Source: Ectopseudomonas alcaliphila
Lineage (GTDB): Bacteria > Pseudomonadota > Gammaproteobacteria > Pseudomonadales > Pseudomonadaceae
Assembly (NCBI RefSeq): GCF_900101755.1
Contig: NZ_FNAE01000001.1
Coordinates: 62,001 to 126,000, forward strand
Reading direction: 5' to 3'
DNA: 64,000 bases
A program made the position numbers and the translations under genes. Below are positions 30,280 to 40,001 of the stretch, one piece after another. The first letter of the stretch is position 1. The number at the start of each line of letters is the position of its first letter. Below the pieces are notes generated by a model. It saw only the letters and a program-made list of their open reading frames with translations, had not been told where the DNA came from and searched no databases.

Positions 30280-33072
30280 TCAAACCATCTTGGCAATCAT
30301 CTCGCGAGCTTCCTGCTGCTGAGCATCGCTGCCCTCGGCAATCACTTCATCAAGAATGTCGCGCGCACCTTCGGTGTCGCCCATGTCGATGTAGGCCCGA
30401 GCCAGATCCAGCTTGGTCGCGGTTTCATCGGTGCCGGACAGGAAGTCGAAGTCATCGTCGCCATCCAGATCAGTGGACAGACTGTCGGCCGGCGCCAGCG
30501 GAGCTGCTTGCGGCTCTTCGAAACCAGTCGACAGCTGATCCAGCTCGGCGGTCACCTCGTCCAGCTGCGCGGCGAAGCTGTCAGGTGCGATAGCAGGCTG
30601 AACCGGAGCTTCGTCCTCGAGCGACAGATCGAAGTCAGCCGGCAGATCGAGATCGGCAGACGGCGCTTCTTCCGGCAGATCAAGGCTCAGACCGGAGAGG
30701 TCGTCAGCGGACTGGCTCAGCGGTGCATCGTCATCGAGGCTCAGCAGGAAATCGTCGGCTTCGTCGCTGACAGCCGCAGCCGGCTCATCCAGATCCAGGC
30801 TGAAGGCGGACAGATCGTCGGTCGGCTGGGACAGTTCAACCTTGTCATCATCCAGGGCCAAATCGAAGCCCAGATCGTCGGCGGCAGAAGCAGCCGGCGC
30901 AGCGGGCTCATCGACCAGACCGAAGTCCAGATCATCGTCCAGCGACAGCGGCGCCTGCTCAGCCTTGGCCGACTGAATATCACTCTCCAGATCGGCCTCA
31001 AGGTCGTCGAGGCTCAGATCGAAGGCATCATCCAGATCGCCAGCAGTGGAAGCAGGTGCTTGTGCAGCCGGCTCATCCAGGCTGAGATCGTCCAGACTGA
31101 ACTCGCCCATGTCGTCATCGACGGAGGCGGCGGCAGCCATGGCGCCCGCCCCTGCAAAGGCAGCGATTGCCGGGTACTTGGACTTCAGTTGCTCGGCTTC
31201 GGCATTCACGCCGCCGATTTCGCGCAGCTCGTTATCCTGACGGGCAAAACCTTCGCGATCACCCAGCTCGGCGTAGACTTCCATCAGCTTCAGACGCAGA
31301 TCGGCACGATGTGGCTCGTCGTTGATCGCGTTCTGCAGCAGTTCGGCCGCCTGATTGAAGCGCCCGTAAGCAATGTAGATATCAGCCTCGCCCAGCGCGT
31401 CGCCAGTCTGCGCCGTAACACGCTCTTCGCCAGCGGTCTGAGCGCTCTGGACAGGCTCGTCATCGAGACCGGCGAAGCTGTCTTCAGGCATGTCCAGGTC
31501 GGAGGCGAAGGCCTGGTCTTGGGACAGGTCGTCGGCCAGTTCGTCTTGCAGCTCGGACTCTTTCATGGCGTTGCGGCGCGACAGTGCCATCAGGCCGACC
31601 AGCAGGAGCAGAAGCGCACCGCCACCGGCCAGACCCAACGTCATCGGGTTGGCCATCAGGTCATCGATGAAGCTCTGCGGGGCTGGGGCAGGAGCCGGCG
31701 CTGCTGGCTTGGCTGCTTCGACGGGTGTGGCCGGGGCAACTGGTTCAACGGCAGCAGCCGGCTCACTGGCCGGCTGTTGGGTTGCGGCGGCGCTGTCCTC
31801 GACAGGCGCAGCCGGTTCCTCGGAATAGTTGTAGTCGGGTGCCGCCTCCTCAGGCGGCGTAGTGGGCGGCGTTGCCGCCTCCTCAGCAGGCGGCGCGACC
31901 TCGGGCTCCGTAGCCGGGGCTTCCGGCGCCGACTCGTCGGAGGCCGCCGACAGGTCGGCTTGCAACTTGGCCAACTGACTATCTTTCAATTCGACCAGGC
32001 GCTGCAATTTGTCCAGCTGACTCTGCAGATCACCAACACGGCCTTGCAACTCGGCGTTCTCGCGACGGGTCGAATCCAGGCTTTCCTGAGTCACTGCCAG
32101 CTTGTCGGCCAGCGCTTTGCTGCCAGCCGAACCGGCATCGCTACCGCGAGTGGACTGACCTGCTTCAGCAGCAACCAGCTTCAGACTGTCACTCGCTTCT
32201 GCAGTCGCCGGTGCGGCGCCAGCGGTGGTACGGCGGGTGGCATCCAGTTGACGCGAGGCAACAGCACGGCCTTCACGCCAAGCTGCATTCTGCTCGGCGA
32301 CCTGAGCGATCGCCTCGGCATTGCTGCGACTGCGAATCTGCTGTTCATCCGGCAGACGCAGTACCTGACCGCTCTTCATACGGTTGATATTGCCGCCGAT
32401 GAAGGCATCCGGATTCAGATCCTGGATAGCCAGCATGGCCTGATTGACCGAGCCACCGCTGACACGCTGGGCGATTTCCCAGAGCGTATCGTTGGCAGTG
32501 GTTCTGTATTCGTTACCGGAAATGGCGCGCGACGCGGGTGCCGGCGCGACAGGACGCGGGGCCGCAGCAGGTGCAGCACTGGCCGGTGCGGGAGCAGGCG
32601 CAGCAGACGGACGCGGCGCGGGCGCGGCAACCGGCAGCTGCGGGGCAGCGGCTACGGACGGTTGCGGCGAGTAAAGTGGCGGGTCGAGCAGCAGGGTGTA
32701 TTCGCGCAGCAAGCGACCGTTCGGCCAGAGCACTTCAACCAGGAAGTTGAGGTAAGGCTCACGCACGGTCTTGCTCGACGTGATGCGGATAACGCTCTTG
32801 CCATTCGGCTTCAATACCGGAGTGAACTTGAGATCGGTCAGAAAATACTGACGATCAACGCCAGCTTTGACGAACTCCTCAGGGGACGCGAGGCTGGGAA
32901 TTACCTCGTTGGAAGCAAGATCACGCACCTCCAGCAATTCGATTTCCGCTACCAACGGCTGATTCAGCGACGATTGCAGGGTAACCTCACCCAATCCCAG
33001 CGCATGCGCCATACCGGAAGACAGCGCGGAAGCGGCTGCGATTGCCAGCACCAGTTTGCGAACCCGAACCAT
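30280..33072 (-). CDS. fimV: FimV, peptidoglycan-binding polar hub protein
   Basis: A 930-residue protein. A signal peptide ends near AHA (residue 23), and a conserved N-terminal domain starts LGLGEVTLQSSLNQPL. A LysM domain lies at about 184-245, a coiled coil at about 320-375, one TM segment near 470-490, and a very acidic cytoplasmic region with repeated LSLDD/DLSLD motifs (about 520-870) ends in a TPR-like C-terminus (TKLDLARAYIDMGDTEGARDIL). FimV organises type IV pilus and polar signalling. I start at 33072 because MVRVRKLVLAIAAAS forms the signal; an upstream frame to 33207 lacks one. Confidence 0.93.
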   Translation of the reverse strand: MVRVRKLVLAIAAASALSSGMAHALGLGEVTLQSSLNQPLVAEIELLEVRDLASNEVIPSLASPEEFVKAGVDRQYFLTDLKFTPVLKPNGKSVIRITSSKTVREPYLNFLVEVLWPNGRLLREYTLLLDPPLYSPQPSVAAAPQLPVAAPAPRPSAAPAPAPASAAPAAAPRPVAPAPASRAISGNEYRTTANDTLWEIAQRVSGGSVNQAMLAIQDLNPDAFIGGNINRMKSGQVLRLPDEQQIRSRSNAEAIAQVAEQNAAWREGRAVASRQLDATRRTTAGAAPATAEASDSLKLVAAEAGQSTRGSDAGSAGSKALADKLAVTQESLDSTRRENAELQGRVGDLQSQLDKLQRLVELKDSQLAKLQADLSAASDESAPEAPATEPEVAPPAEEAATPPTTPPEEAAPDYNYSEEPAAPVEDSAAATQQPASEPAAAVEPVAPATPVEAAKPAAPAPAPAPQSFIDDLMANPMTLGLAGGGALLLLLVGLMALSRRNAMKESELQDELADDLSQDQAFASDLDMPEDSFAGLDDEPVQSAQTAGEERVTAQTGDALGEADIYIAYGRFNQAAELLQNAINDEPHRADLRLKLMEVYAELGDREGFARQDNELREIGGVNAEAEQLKSKYPAIAAFAGAGAMAAAASVDDDMGEFSLDDLSLDEPAAQAPASTAGDLDDAFDLSLDDLEADLESDIQSAKAEQAPLSLDDDLDFGLVDEPAAPAASAADDLGFDLALDDDKVELSQPTDDLSAFSLDLDEPAAAVSDEADDFLLSLDDDAPLSQSADDLSGLSLDLPEEAPSADLDLPADFDLSLEDEAPVQPAIAPDSFAAQLDEVTAELDQLSTGFEEPQAAPLAPADSLSTDLDGDDDFDFLSGTDETATKLDLARAYIDMGDTEGARDILDEVIAEGSDAQQQEAREMIAKMV

Positions 33073-33226
33073 AGCGTTATCCCTTGTTTTATCTTTTTCT
33101 CGGCATGCGAGAGGGTCTTGAGAACTGCTGCCTGCCTCCGCTCCACGAGCGGCTCCCCATTCAGCAATCAACTCAGCCAGTATTGCCAAGCTAGAAAGAT
33201 TCTTCAAATTTCTAGGTAAGTATCTT

Positions 33227-34237
33227 TTACAGATAGTGTTTTATCAATAACTCAGCTATCTGCACAGCATTCAGGGCGGCGCCTTTTCTTACATTATCAG
33301 ACGCAATCCACAAATTGAGTTGCCTTGGATCGCTCACGCCACGACGGACACGTCCTACATAGACCTGATCCTGCCCCACCGCATCGCCCACTGCAGTCGG
33401 ATAGTCGCCAGCCTCTACCAACTCGATGCCTTGCGCGACCTCGAGCAACTGCTGCACTGCACTGATATCGATAGCCGAATCAGCATACACGCCCAGCGCG
33501 AGACTATCGCCAAAGAACACCGGCACCAAGGCGCAGGTCGCTGCCACCGGAAGTTCAGGCAGGCTCAATAATTGCTGAATCTCGGCTGCCAGACGTTTCT
33601 CCAACTGAGCATGGCCCTGATCGTCCACCTCGCCGACCTGCGCCAGCAGGTTGAACGCGATCTGTCGATCCACTGTCTTGGGCTCCAGTGGCCGCCCATT
33701 GAGCAGCTCAGCGGTCTGCCGTGCCAACTCCTGCACACCACTGCGCCCCAGCGTCGATATGGACAGCATGGCAGTCACCTGCAGCTGCTCGGGGCGCAGT
33801 ACAGGGCTCAACGTCGCCAGCACCAGCGCACAGGCAACCGCCGAAGGCGTCGGCGCACTGACGCGCCACGGCGTGGTCAATGCCGGCAAACCCTCGGCGC
33901 CAAGCTCGGGCAATACACATGGCGCCTGCTCCAGCGGCAAAGCGGCGCTCAGGTCTATGACCGAGCAACCGGCTGCGACCACGCGCTCATGGTGAGCGCG
34001 TGTGACCTCAGAGCCCGCGGCAAAGAACGCCAGTTGCACCTGGGTGAAATCGAAAGCGTCGAGCGATCTGACCCGCACCTGCCGACCGCGAAAGGAAAGG
34101 CTCTGCCCAGCCGATTCGCTACTGGCCAGCAGATGCAGATCCTTCACCGGGAACTCACGCTCTTCGAGCAATTCGACCAGTGCTTCGCCGACATTACTGG
34201 TGGCGCCGATCACGGCGATATTGATGGACTGACTCAT
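33227..34237 (-). CDS. Degenerate aspartate-semialdehyde dehydrogenase paralogue (USG-1 type)
   Basis: A 336-residue protein with the ASADH NAD(P) fold (VIGATSNVGEALVELLEER, residues 9-27) but without the catalytic residues. Where ASADH has N-P-N-C, this has A-P-T-P-S (128-132), and the usual G-H-S histidine is G-D-S (Asp244). It is therefore unlikely to reduce aspartyl phosphate. It lies just downstream of the true asd gene, as PA3116 does in P. aeruginosa. A structural or regulatory role is possible; the function is unknown. Confidence 0.85.
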   Translation of the reverse strand: MSQSINIAVIGATSNVGEALVELLEEREFPVKDLHLLASSESAGQSLSFRGRQVRVRSLDAFDFTQVQLAFFAAGSEVTRAHHERVVAAGCSVIDLSAALPLEQAPCVLPELGAEGLPALTTPWRVSAPTPSAVACALVLATLSPVLRPEQLQVTAMLSISTLGRSGVQELARQTAELLNGRPLEPKTVDRQIAFNLLAQVGEVDDQGHAQLEKRLAAEIQQLLSLPELPVAATCALVPVFFGDSLALGVYADSAIDISAVQQLLEVAQGIELVEAGDYPTAVGDAVGQDQVYVGRVRRGVSDPRQLNLWIASDNVRKGAALNAVQIAELLIKHYL

Positions 34238-34317
34238 GAGCTGACCTACGACACAGAAGGAGCGGCACTGTAACTGCGCCCCATCGCCCAGGCAATCGGC
34301 TTGCGCAGCCCCCGAAA

Positions 34318-34356
34318 AGACAAAGCCCCCCTGCCGAAGCAGAGGGGCTTTGTTTG
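34318..34356 (-). terminator. Terminator-like hairpin after asd
   Basis: CAAAGCCCC and GGGGCTTTG form a long stem with an inner CTGC/GCAG pairing, 27 bases past the asd stop. It separates asd from the paralogue. The flanking U-run is only partial. Confidence 0.75.
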
Positions 34357-34378
34357 ACGCTGGATGCCAGCCTCGCTG

Positions 34379-35491
34379 TTAGCGCTCCAGCAGGATCCGC
34401 AGCATGCGCCGCAGCGGCTCGGCAGCGCCCCACAACAGCTGGTCGCCCACGGTGAAAGCCCCCAGGAACTGCGAACCCATGTTGAGCTTGCGCAGACGAC
34501 CGACCGGAACACTGAGGGTGCCAGTGACGGCTGTCGGGCCGAGGTCGCGAATGGAATCCTCACGATGATTCGGCACCAGCTTGACCCAGGGGTTGTGCTG
34601 GCTGATCAGGCCTTCGATATCGGCCATCGGCACATCCTTGTTCAGCTTGATGGTCAGCGCCTGGCTGTGGCAACGCATGGCGCCGATGCGCACGCAAATG
34701 CCGTCGACCGGGATCGGGTTCTTGAAGCGACCGAGGATCTTGTTGGTTTCGGCCTGAGCCTTCCACTCTTCACGGCTCTGCCCGTTCGGCAGTTCCTTGT
34801 CGATGTACGGAATCAGGCTGCCGGCCAGTGGTACACCGAAGTTGTCGACCGGGAAACCTTCGCCACGCATGGCTTCGGCAACCTTGCGATCGATGTCGAG
34901 GATGGCACTGGCCGGGTCGGCCAATTCATCGGCGACGGCGCCGTTGATCGCGCCCATCTGCTTGATCAGTTCACGCATGTTCTGCGCACCAGCGCCGGAA
35001 GCGGCCTGGTAGGTCATGGCGCTCATCCACTCCACCAGACCGGCTTCGTACAGGCCGCCGAGCGCCATCAGCATCAGGCTGACAGTGCAGTTGCCGCCGA
35101 TGTAGTTCTTGGTTCCAGCGTCCAGCGCCTGGTCGATCACCTTGCGGTTGACCGGATCGAGCACGATGACCGAGTCGTCATCCATGCGCAGGCTGGAGGC
35201 GGCATCGATCCAGTAGCCCTGCCAACCGGCTTCACGCAGCTTGGGGAAGACTTCGCTGGTGTAGTCGCCACCCTGACAGGTCAGGATCACGTCCAGGCCT
35301 TTGAGGTCGTCAATGCTGTAGGCATCTTTCAGCGCAGCGATGTCCTTGCCAATGACAGGGCCTTGGCCACCCACATTGGAAGTGGTGAAGAACACCGGCT
35401 CGATCAGGTCGAAGTCCCGCTCTTCCAGCATGCGCTGCATGAGCACGGAACCGACCATGCCACGCCAACCGATCAGACCTACACGTTTCAT
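34379..35491 (-). CDS. asd: Aspartate-semialdehyde dehydrogenase
   Basis: A 370-residue enzyme of the Gram-negative ASADH type: NADP motif [14 protein letters not shown] (8-21), catalytic Cys135 in GGNCTVSLM, and [13 protein letters not shown] near 178-190. It makes aspartate semialdehyde for lysine, diaminopimelate, methionine and threonine. It follows leuB by 56 bases. Confidence 0.97.
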   Translation of the reverse strand: MKRVGLIGWRGMVGSVLMQRMLEERDFDLIEPVFFTTSNVGGQGPVIGKDIAALKDAYSIDDLKGLDVILTCQGGDYTSEVFPKLREAGWQGYWIDAASSLRMDDDSVIVLDPVNRKVIDQALDAGTKNYIGGNCTVSLMLMALGGLYEAGLVEWMSAMTYQAASGAGAQNMRELIKQMGAINGAVADELADPASAILDIDRKVAEAMRGEGFPVDNFGVPLAGSLIPYIDKELPNGQSREEWKAQAETNKILGRFKNPIPVDGICVRIGAMRCHSQALTIKLNKDVPMADIEGLISQHNPWVKLVPNHREDSIRDLGPTAVTGTLSVPVGRLRKLNMGSQFLGAFTVGDQLLWGAAEPLRRMLRILLER

Positions 35492-35511
35492 AACGACTAC
35501 ACCTATATAAA

Positions 35512-35541
35512 CAGCCCGCCGGAACCACCCCGGCGGGGCTG
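35512..35541 (-). terminator. Hairpin in the leuB-asd spacer
   Basis: CAGCCCGCCGG and CCGGCGGGGCTG pair around a seven-base loop, directly after the leuB stop. There is no U-run, so it may attenuate or protect rather than fully terminate leu transcription. Confidence 0.45.
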
Positions 35542-35547
35542 GGAAGA

Positions 35548-36630
<1,083 letters not shown>

Positions 36631-36647
36631 TGCATCCTCAATACGCA

Positions 36648-36709
36648 GTAGGGTGCGCCGTGCGCACCATTTAAACAGTGAGTCAGTCGGTGCGCACAGC
36701 GCACCCTAC
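36648..36709. repeat. Intergenic palindromic repeat, family C, overlapping the leuD stop
   Basis: GTAGGGTGCGCCGTGCGCAC is mirrored by GTGCGCACAGCGCACCCTAC. The right end supplies the TAG stop of leuD (36706-36708). It fills nearly the whole leuD-leuB spacer. Confidence 0.82.
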
Positions 36710-37353
36710 TTGATTGCGCCGAACAGCCAGGGGCTGCTCTGCTGATAACCGACCTCGAACGCCTTGATCGCATCCTGATCCTGCAGGGTCAGGCCGATGT
36801 CGTCGAGGCCATTGAGCAGGCAATGCTTGCGGAAGGCATCGACCTCGAAGGCGTACTGCACGCCATCCGGACGAGTCACGGTCTGCGCCTGGAGGTCGAC
36901 GGTCAGTTGGTAACCCTCGGTGGCCTCGGCCTGCTCGAACAGAGCATCGACCTCTTCGTCCTTGAGGACGATCGGCAGCAGGCCGTTCTTGAAGCTGTTG
37001 TTGAAGAAGATATCAGCGAAGCTCGGCGCGATCACCGCACGGAAACCGTACTCGTCCAGCGCCCACGGCGCGTGCTCGCGCGAGGAGCCGCAGCCGAAGT
37101 TCTCACGGGCCAGCAGCACGCTGGCGCCCTGGTAGCGCGGGAAATTGAGCACGAAATCCTTGTTGATCGGGCGCTTGGAGTTGTCCTGGTTCGGCTGGCC
37201 GATGTCCAGATAGCGCCACTCGTCGAACAGGTTGGGGCCAAAGCCGGTGCGCTTGATCGACTTCAAGAACTGCTTGGGAATGATCTGGTCGGTGTCGACG
37301 TTGGCGCGGTCGAGCGGGCAGACCAGGCCGGTGTGTTGGGTGAAGGCTTTCAT
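36706..37353 (-). CDS. leuD: 3-isopropylmalate dehydratase, small subunit
   Basis: A 215-residue LeuD (swivelling domain of the isopropylmalate isomerase) with [18 protein letters not shown] near 17-34 and [13 protein letters not shown] near 91-103. There are two consecutive ATGs; the second (37353) has AGGAG at the better distance. It lies 11 bases after leuC, forming one operon. Its stop codon is inside a palindromic repeat. Confidence 0.95.
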   Translation of the reverse strand: MKAFTQHTGLVCPLDRANVDTDQIIPKQFLKSIKRTGFGPNLFDEWRYLDIGQPNQDNSKRPINKDFVLNFPRYQGASVLLARENFGCGSSREHAPWALDEYGFRAVIAPSFADIFFNNSFKNGLLPIVLKDEEVDALFEQAEATEGYQLTVDLQAQTVTRPDGVQYAFEVDAFRKHCLLNGLDDIGLTLQDQDAIKAFEVGYQQSSPWLFGAIK

Positions 37354-37364
37354 CATCTAACTCC

Positions 37365-38792
37365 TCAGGCCTGGATCAATTCGCGAACGTCGATGAAACG
37401 ACCGGTCACTGCCGCAGCGGCAGCCATGGCTGGGCTTACCAGATGGGTACGACCACCGGCGCCCTGACGGCCTTCGAAGTTGCGGTTGGAGGTGGAAGCG
37501 CAATGCTCGCCGCTGCCCAGCTTGTCCGGGTTCATCGCCAGGCACATGGAGCAGCCCGGCTCACGCCATTCGAAACCTGCCTCGATGAAGATCTTGTCCA
37601 GCCCCTCGGCCTCGGCCTGCTGTTTCACCAGGCCAGAACCCGGCACCACCATGGCTTGCTTGACGGTACTGGCGACCTTGCGCCCCTTGGCCACCTCGGC
37701 GGCAGCACGCAGGTCTTCGATACGCGAATTGGTGCAGGAGCCAATGAATACGCGGTCCAGCTGGATATCGGTGATCGGCTGATTGGCGCTCAGGCCCATG
37801 TACTTGAGTGCGCGGATGATCGAGTCCTTCTTCACCGGGTCGGCTTCGACGGCCGGGTCCGGCACGTTCTGGTCGACGGCCAGGACCATTTCCGGCGAAG
37901 TGCCCCAGCTCACCTGCGGCTTGACGTCCTCGGCCCTGAGCTCGACAACGGTATCGAACACCGCATCGGCGTCAGACACCAGGCCCTGCCACTGCGCCAC
38001 GGCCTTGTCCCAGTCGCTGCCCTTGGGCGCGAACGGGCGATCCTTGACGTAGGCGATGGTCTTTTCGTCCACAGCCACCAGGCCGACACGGGCACCGGCC
38101 TCGATGGACATGTTGCAGATGGTCATGCGGCCTTCCAGCGACAGATCGCGAATCGCGCTGCCGGCGAATTCCAGGGCATGGCCGTTGCCGCCGGCGGTGC
38201 CGATCTTGCCGATCACAGCAAGCACGATGTCCTTGGCGGTGACGCCGAACGGCAGCTTGCCTTCGACGCGCACCTGCATGTTCTTCATTTTCTTGGCCAC
38301 CAGGCACTGGGTAGCGAGCACGTGCTCGACTTCCGAGGTGCCAATGCCGTGGGCCAGCGCACCGAAGGCGCCATGGGTGGAAGTGTGCGAATCGCCGCAG
38401 ACCACGGTCATGCCCGGCAAGGTAGCGCCCTGCTCCGGCCCGACCACGTGGACGATGCCCTGGCGCACGTCGTTCATCTTGAACTCGAGGATGCCGAAGT
38501 CATCGCAGTTCTCGTCCAGGGTCTGCACCTGAATGCGCGAGACTTCGTCGGCGATGGCCTCGAGACCACCCTGACGCTCGGCCTTGGTGGTCGGCACGTT
38601 GTGATCCGGGGTGGCGATGTTGGCGTCGATGCGCCACGGCTTGCGTCCGGCCAGGCGCAGCCCCTCGAAGGCCTGCGGCGAGGTCACTTCGTGAAGGATG
38701 TGACGATCGATGTAGATCAACGAAGAACCGTCGTCGCGACGTTTCACTTCGTGCATTTCCCAGAGCTTGTCGTAGAGCGTCTTGCCAGTCAT
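37365..38792 (-). CDS. leuC: 3-isopropylmalate dehydratase, large subunit
   Basis: A 475-residue aconitase-family subunit with 4Fe-4S ligands in [11 protein letters not shown] and in [10 protein letters not shown] near the C-terminus. The start at 38792 ([16 protein letters not shown]) agrees with relatives; the frame continues to 38825 but has no better signal. It is divergent from a LysR gene across a 224-base control region. Confidence 0.96.
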   Translation of the reverse strand: MTGKTLYDKLWEMHEVKRRDDGSSLIYIDRHILHEVTSPQAFEGLRLAGRKPWRIDANIATPDHNVPTTKAERQGGLEAIADEVSRIQVQTLDENCDDFGILEFKMNDVRQGIVHVVGPEQGATLPGMTVVCGDSHTSTHGAFGALAHGIGTSEVEHVLATQCLVAKKMKNMQVRVEGKLPFGVTAKDIVLAVIGKIGTAGGNGHALEFAGSAIRDLSLEGRMTICNMSIEAGARVGLVAVDEKTIAYVKDRPFAPKGSDWDKAVAQWQGLVSDADAVFDTVVELRAEDVKPQVSWGTSPEMVLAVDQNVPDPAVEADPVKKDSIIRALKYMGLSANQPITDIQLDRVFIGSCTNSRIEDLRAAAEVAKGRKVASTVKQAMVVPGSGLVKQQAEAEGLDKIFIEAGFEWREPGCSMCLAMNPDKLGSGEHCASTSNRNFEGRQGAGGRTHLVSPAMAAAAAVTGRFIDVRELIQA

Positions 38793-38964
38793 CAGCCTTA
38801 CCTCATCAGCGCCTTTTGAGCACATCCGGAAACTGCCTGCGTTATCACCGCCCGGCGTCAGAAGTGCACTTTTCTATGCCTGGGCGAAAATGGCCCTTCG
38901 GCTTATGGGGAGAATGCTATTGCCAGGCACGAAATAACTCAAATTCATATTTTTTATTCAAAGG

Positions 38965-38979
38965 ATTCCACAAAGGAAT
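38965..38979. promoter_or_regulatory. Candidate LysR-type operator between leuC and the LysR gene
   Basis: ATTCC-ACAAA-GGAAT is a small perfect inverted repeat containing the T-N11-A pattern of LysR-type sites. It lies in an AT-rich part of the 38793-39016 gap, 38 bases before the LysR start. The assignment is from position and pattern only. Confidence 0.45.
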
Positions 38980-39016
38980 GTAAGCTCAGGGCATCTTTGC
39001 ATCCCCGGAGCGCCCC

Positions 39017-39898
39017 ATGGATCTGGCCAACCTCAATGCCTTTATCGCCATCGCCGAAACCGGCAGCTTTTCCGAAGCGGGCGAGCGCCTGCACCTGACT
39101 CAACCCGCCGTGAGCAAGCGCATCGCAGGCCTGGAACAGCAACTGGGCGTGCGCCTGTTCGATCGCCTCGGCCGCGAGATTGGCCTGACCCAGGCCGGCC
39201 GGGCTCTGCTGCCGCGCGCCTACCAGATTCTCAACGTGCTGGACGATACCCGTCGCGCCCTGACCAACCTGTCCGGTGAAGTCAGCGGCCGCCTGACCCT
39301 GGCTACCAGTCACCACATCGGCCTGCATCGCCTGCCCGCCCTGCTGCGTGCTTTTACCCGCGCGCACCCACAGGTGGCACTGGATATCCAGTTCCTCGAC
39401 TCGGAGGTGGCATACGAAGAAGTCCTGCATGGCCGCGCCGAACTGGCGGTGATCACCCTCGCTCCGGAAACCCGTGAACCGATCCGCGCCGTCGCCGTGT
39501 GGGACGATCCGCTGGATTTCGTCGCCGCACCGGAACACCCCCTGGCCCGCAGCCAGGTGATCAGCCTGGCCGACGTGGCACAGCACCCAGCCGTCTTCCC
39601 TGGCGGCAACACCTTCACCCACCACATCGTCCAGCGCCTGTTCGAGGCTCAGGGCCTGACACCCAACATCGCCATGAGCACCAATTACCTGGAAACCATC
39701 AAGATGATGGTGTCCATCGGCCTGGCCTGGAGCGTGCTGCCGCGCACCATGCTCGACGAACAGGTCGCGCGCCTGCCGATACCGGGCATCCAGCTGACCC
39801 GCCAGCTGGGCTACATCCTGCATACCGAACGTACGCTATCGAATGCCGCGCGGGCATTCATGGATCTGCTCGATAGCCAACGCGACGATCTTGCATAG
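39017..39898 (+). CDS. LysR-type regulator divergent from leuC
   Basis: A 293-residue LTTR with an N-terminal winged helix (LANLNAFIAIAETGSFSEAGERL, LTQPAVSKRIAGLE) and a C-terminal ligand domain. Divergence from leuC suggests control of leuCDB, perhaps in response to an isopropylmalate pathway intermediate as in other systems. That is inference; LTTRs are also known to act at a distance. Confidence 0.85.
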   Translation: MDLANLNAFIAIAETGSFSEAGERLHLTQPAVSKRIAGLEQQLGVRLFDRLGREIGLTQAGRALLPRAYQILNVLDDTRRALTNLSGEVSGRLTLATSHHIGLHRLPALLRAFTRAHPQVALDIQFLDSEVAYEEVLHGRAELAVITLAPETREPIRAVAVWDDPLDFVAAPEHPLARSQVISLADVAQHPAVFPGGNTFTHHIVQRLFEAQGLTPNIAMSTNYLETIKMMVSIGLAWSVLPRTMLDEQVARLPIPGIQLTRQLGYILHTERTLSNAARAFMDLLDSQRDDLA

Positions 39899-40001
39899 GC
39901 GACTAGCCTGCGACTAACGTGGCGACATAACGATAAGAAACGTGTCTACATGCCACTCACGACCGCCCCGCGCATCGCGCATTCCGGAGGAAGGTTCGGC
40001 C

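Noticed and set aside
30193..33219. A 1008-codon plus-strand frame antisense to fimV
   Set aside because: It is the complement of a well-supported fimV; the low-complexity Arg/Gly/Ser content reflects the acidic repeats of FimV read backwards.
38793..39016. Leucine-codon leader peptide and attenuator before leuC
   Set aside because: No short frame with a run of Leu codons followed by alternative hairpins was seen; a divergent LysR gene is the better candidate for control.
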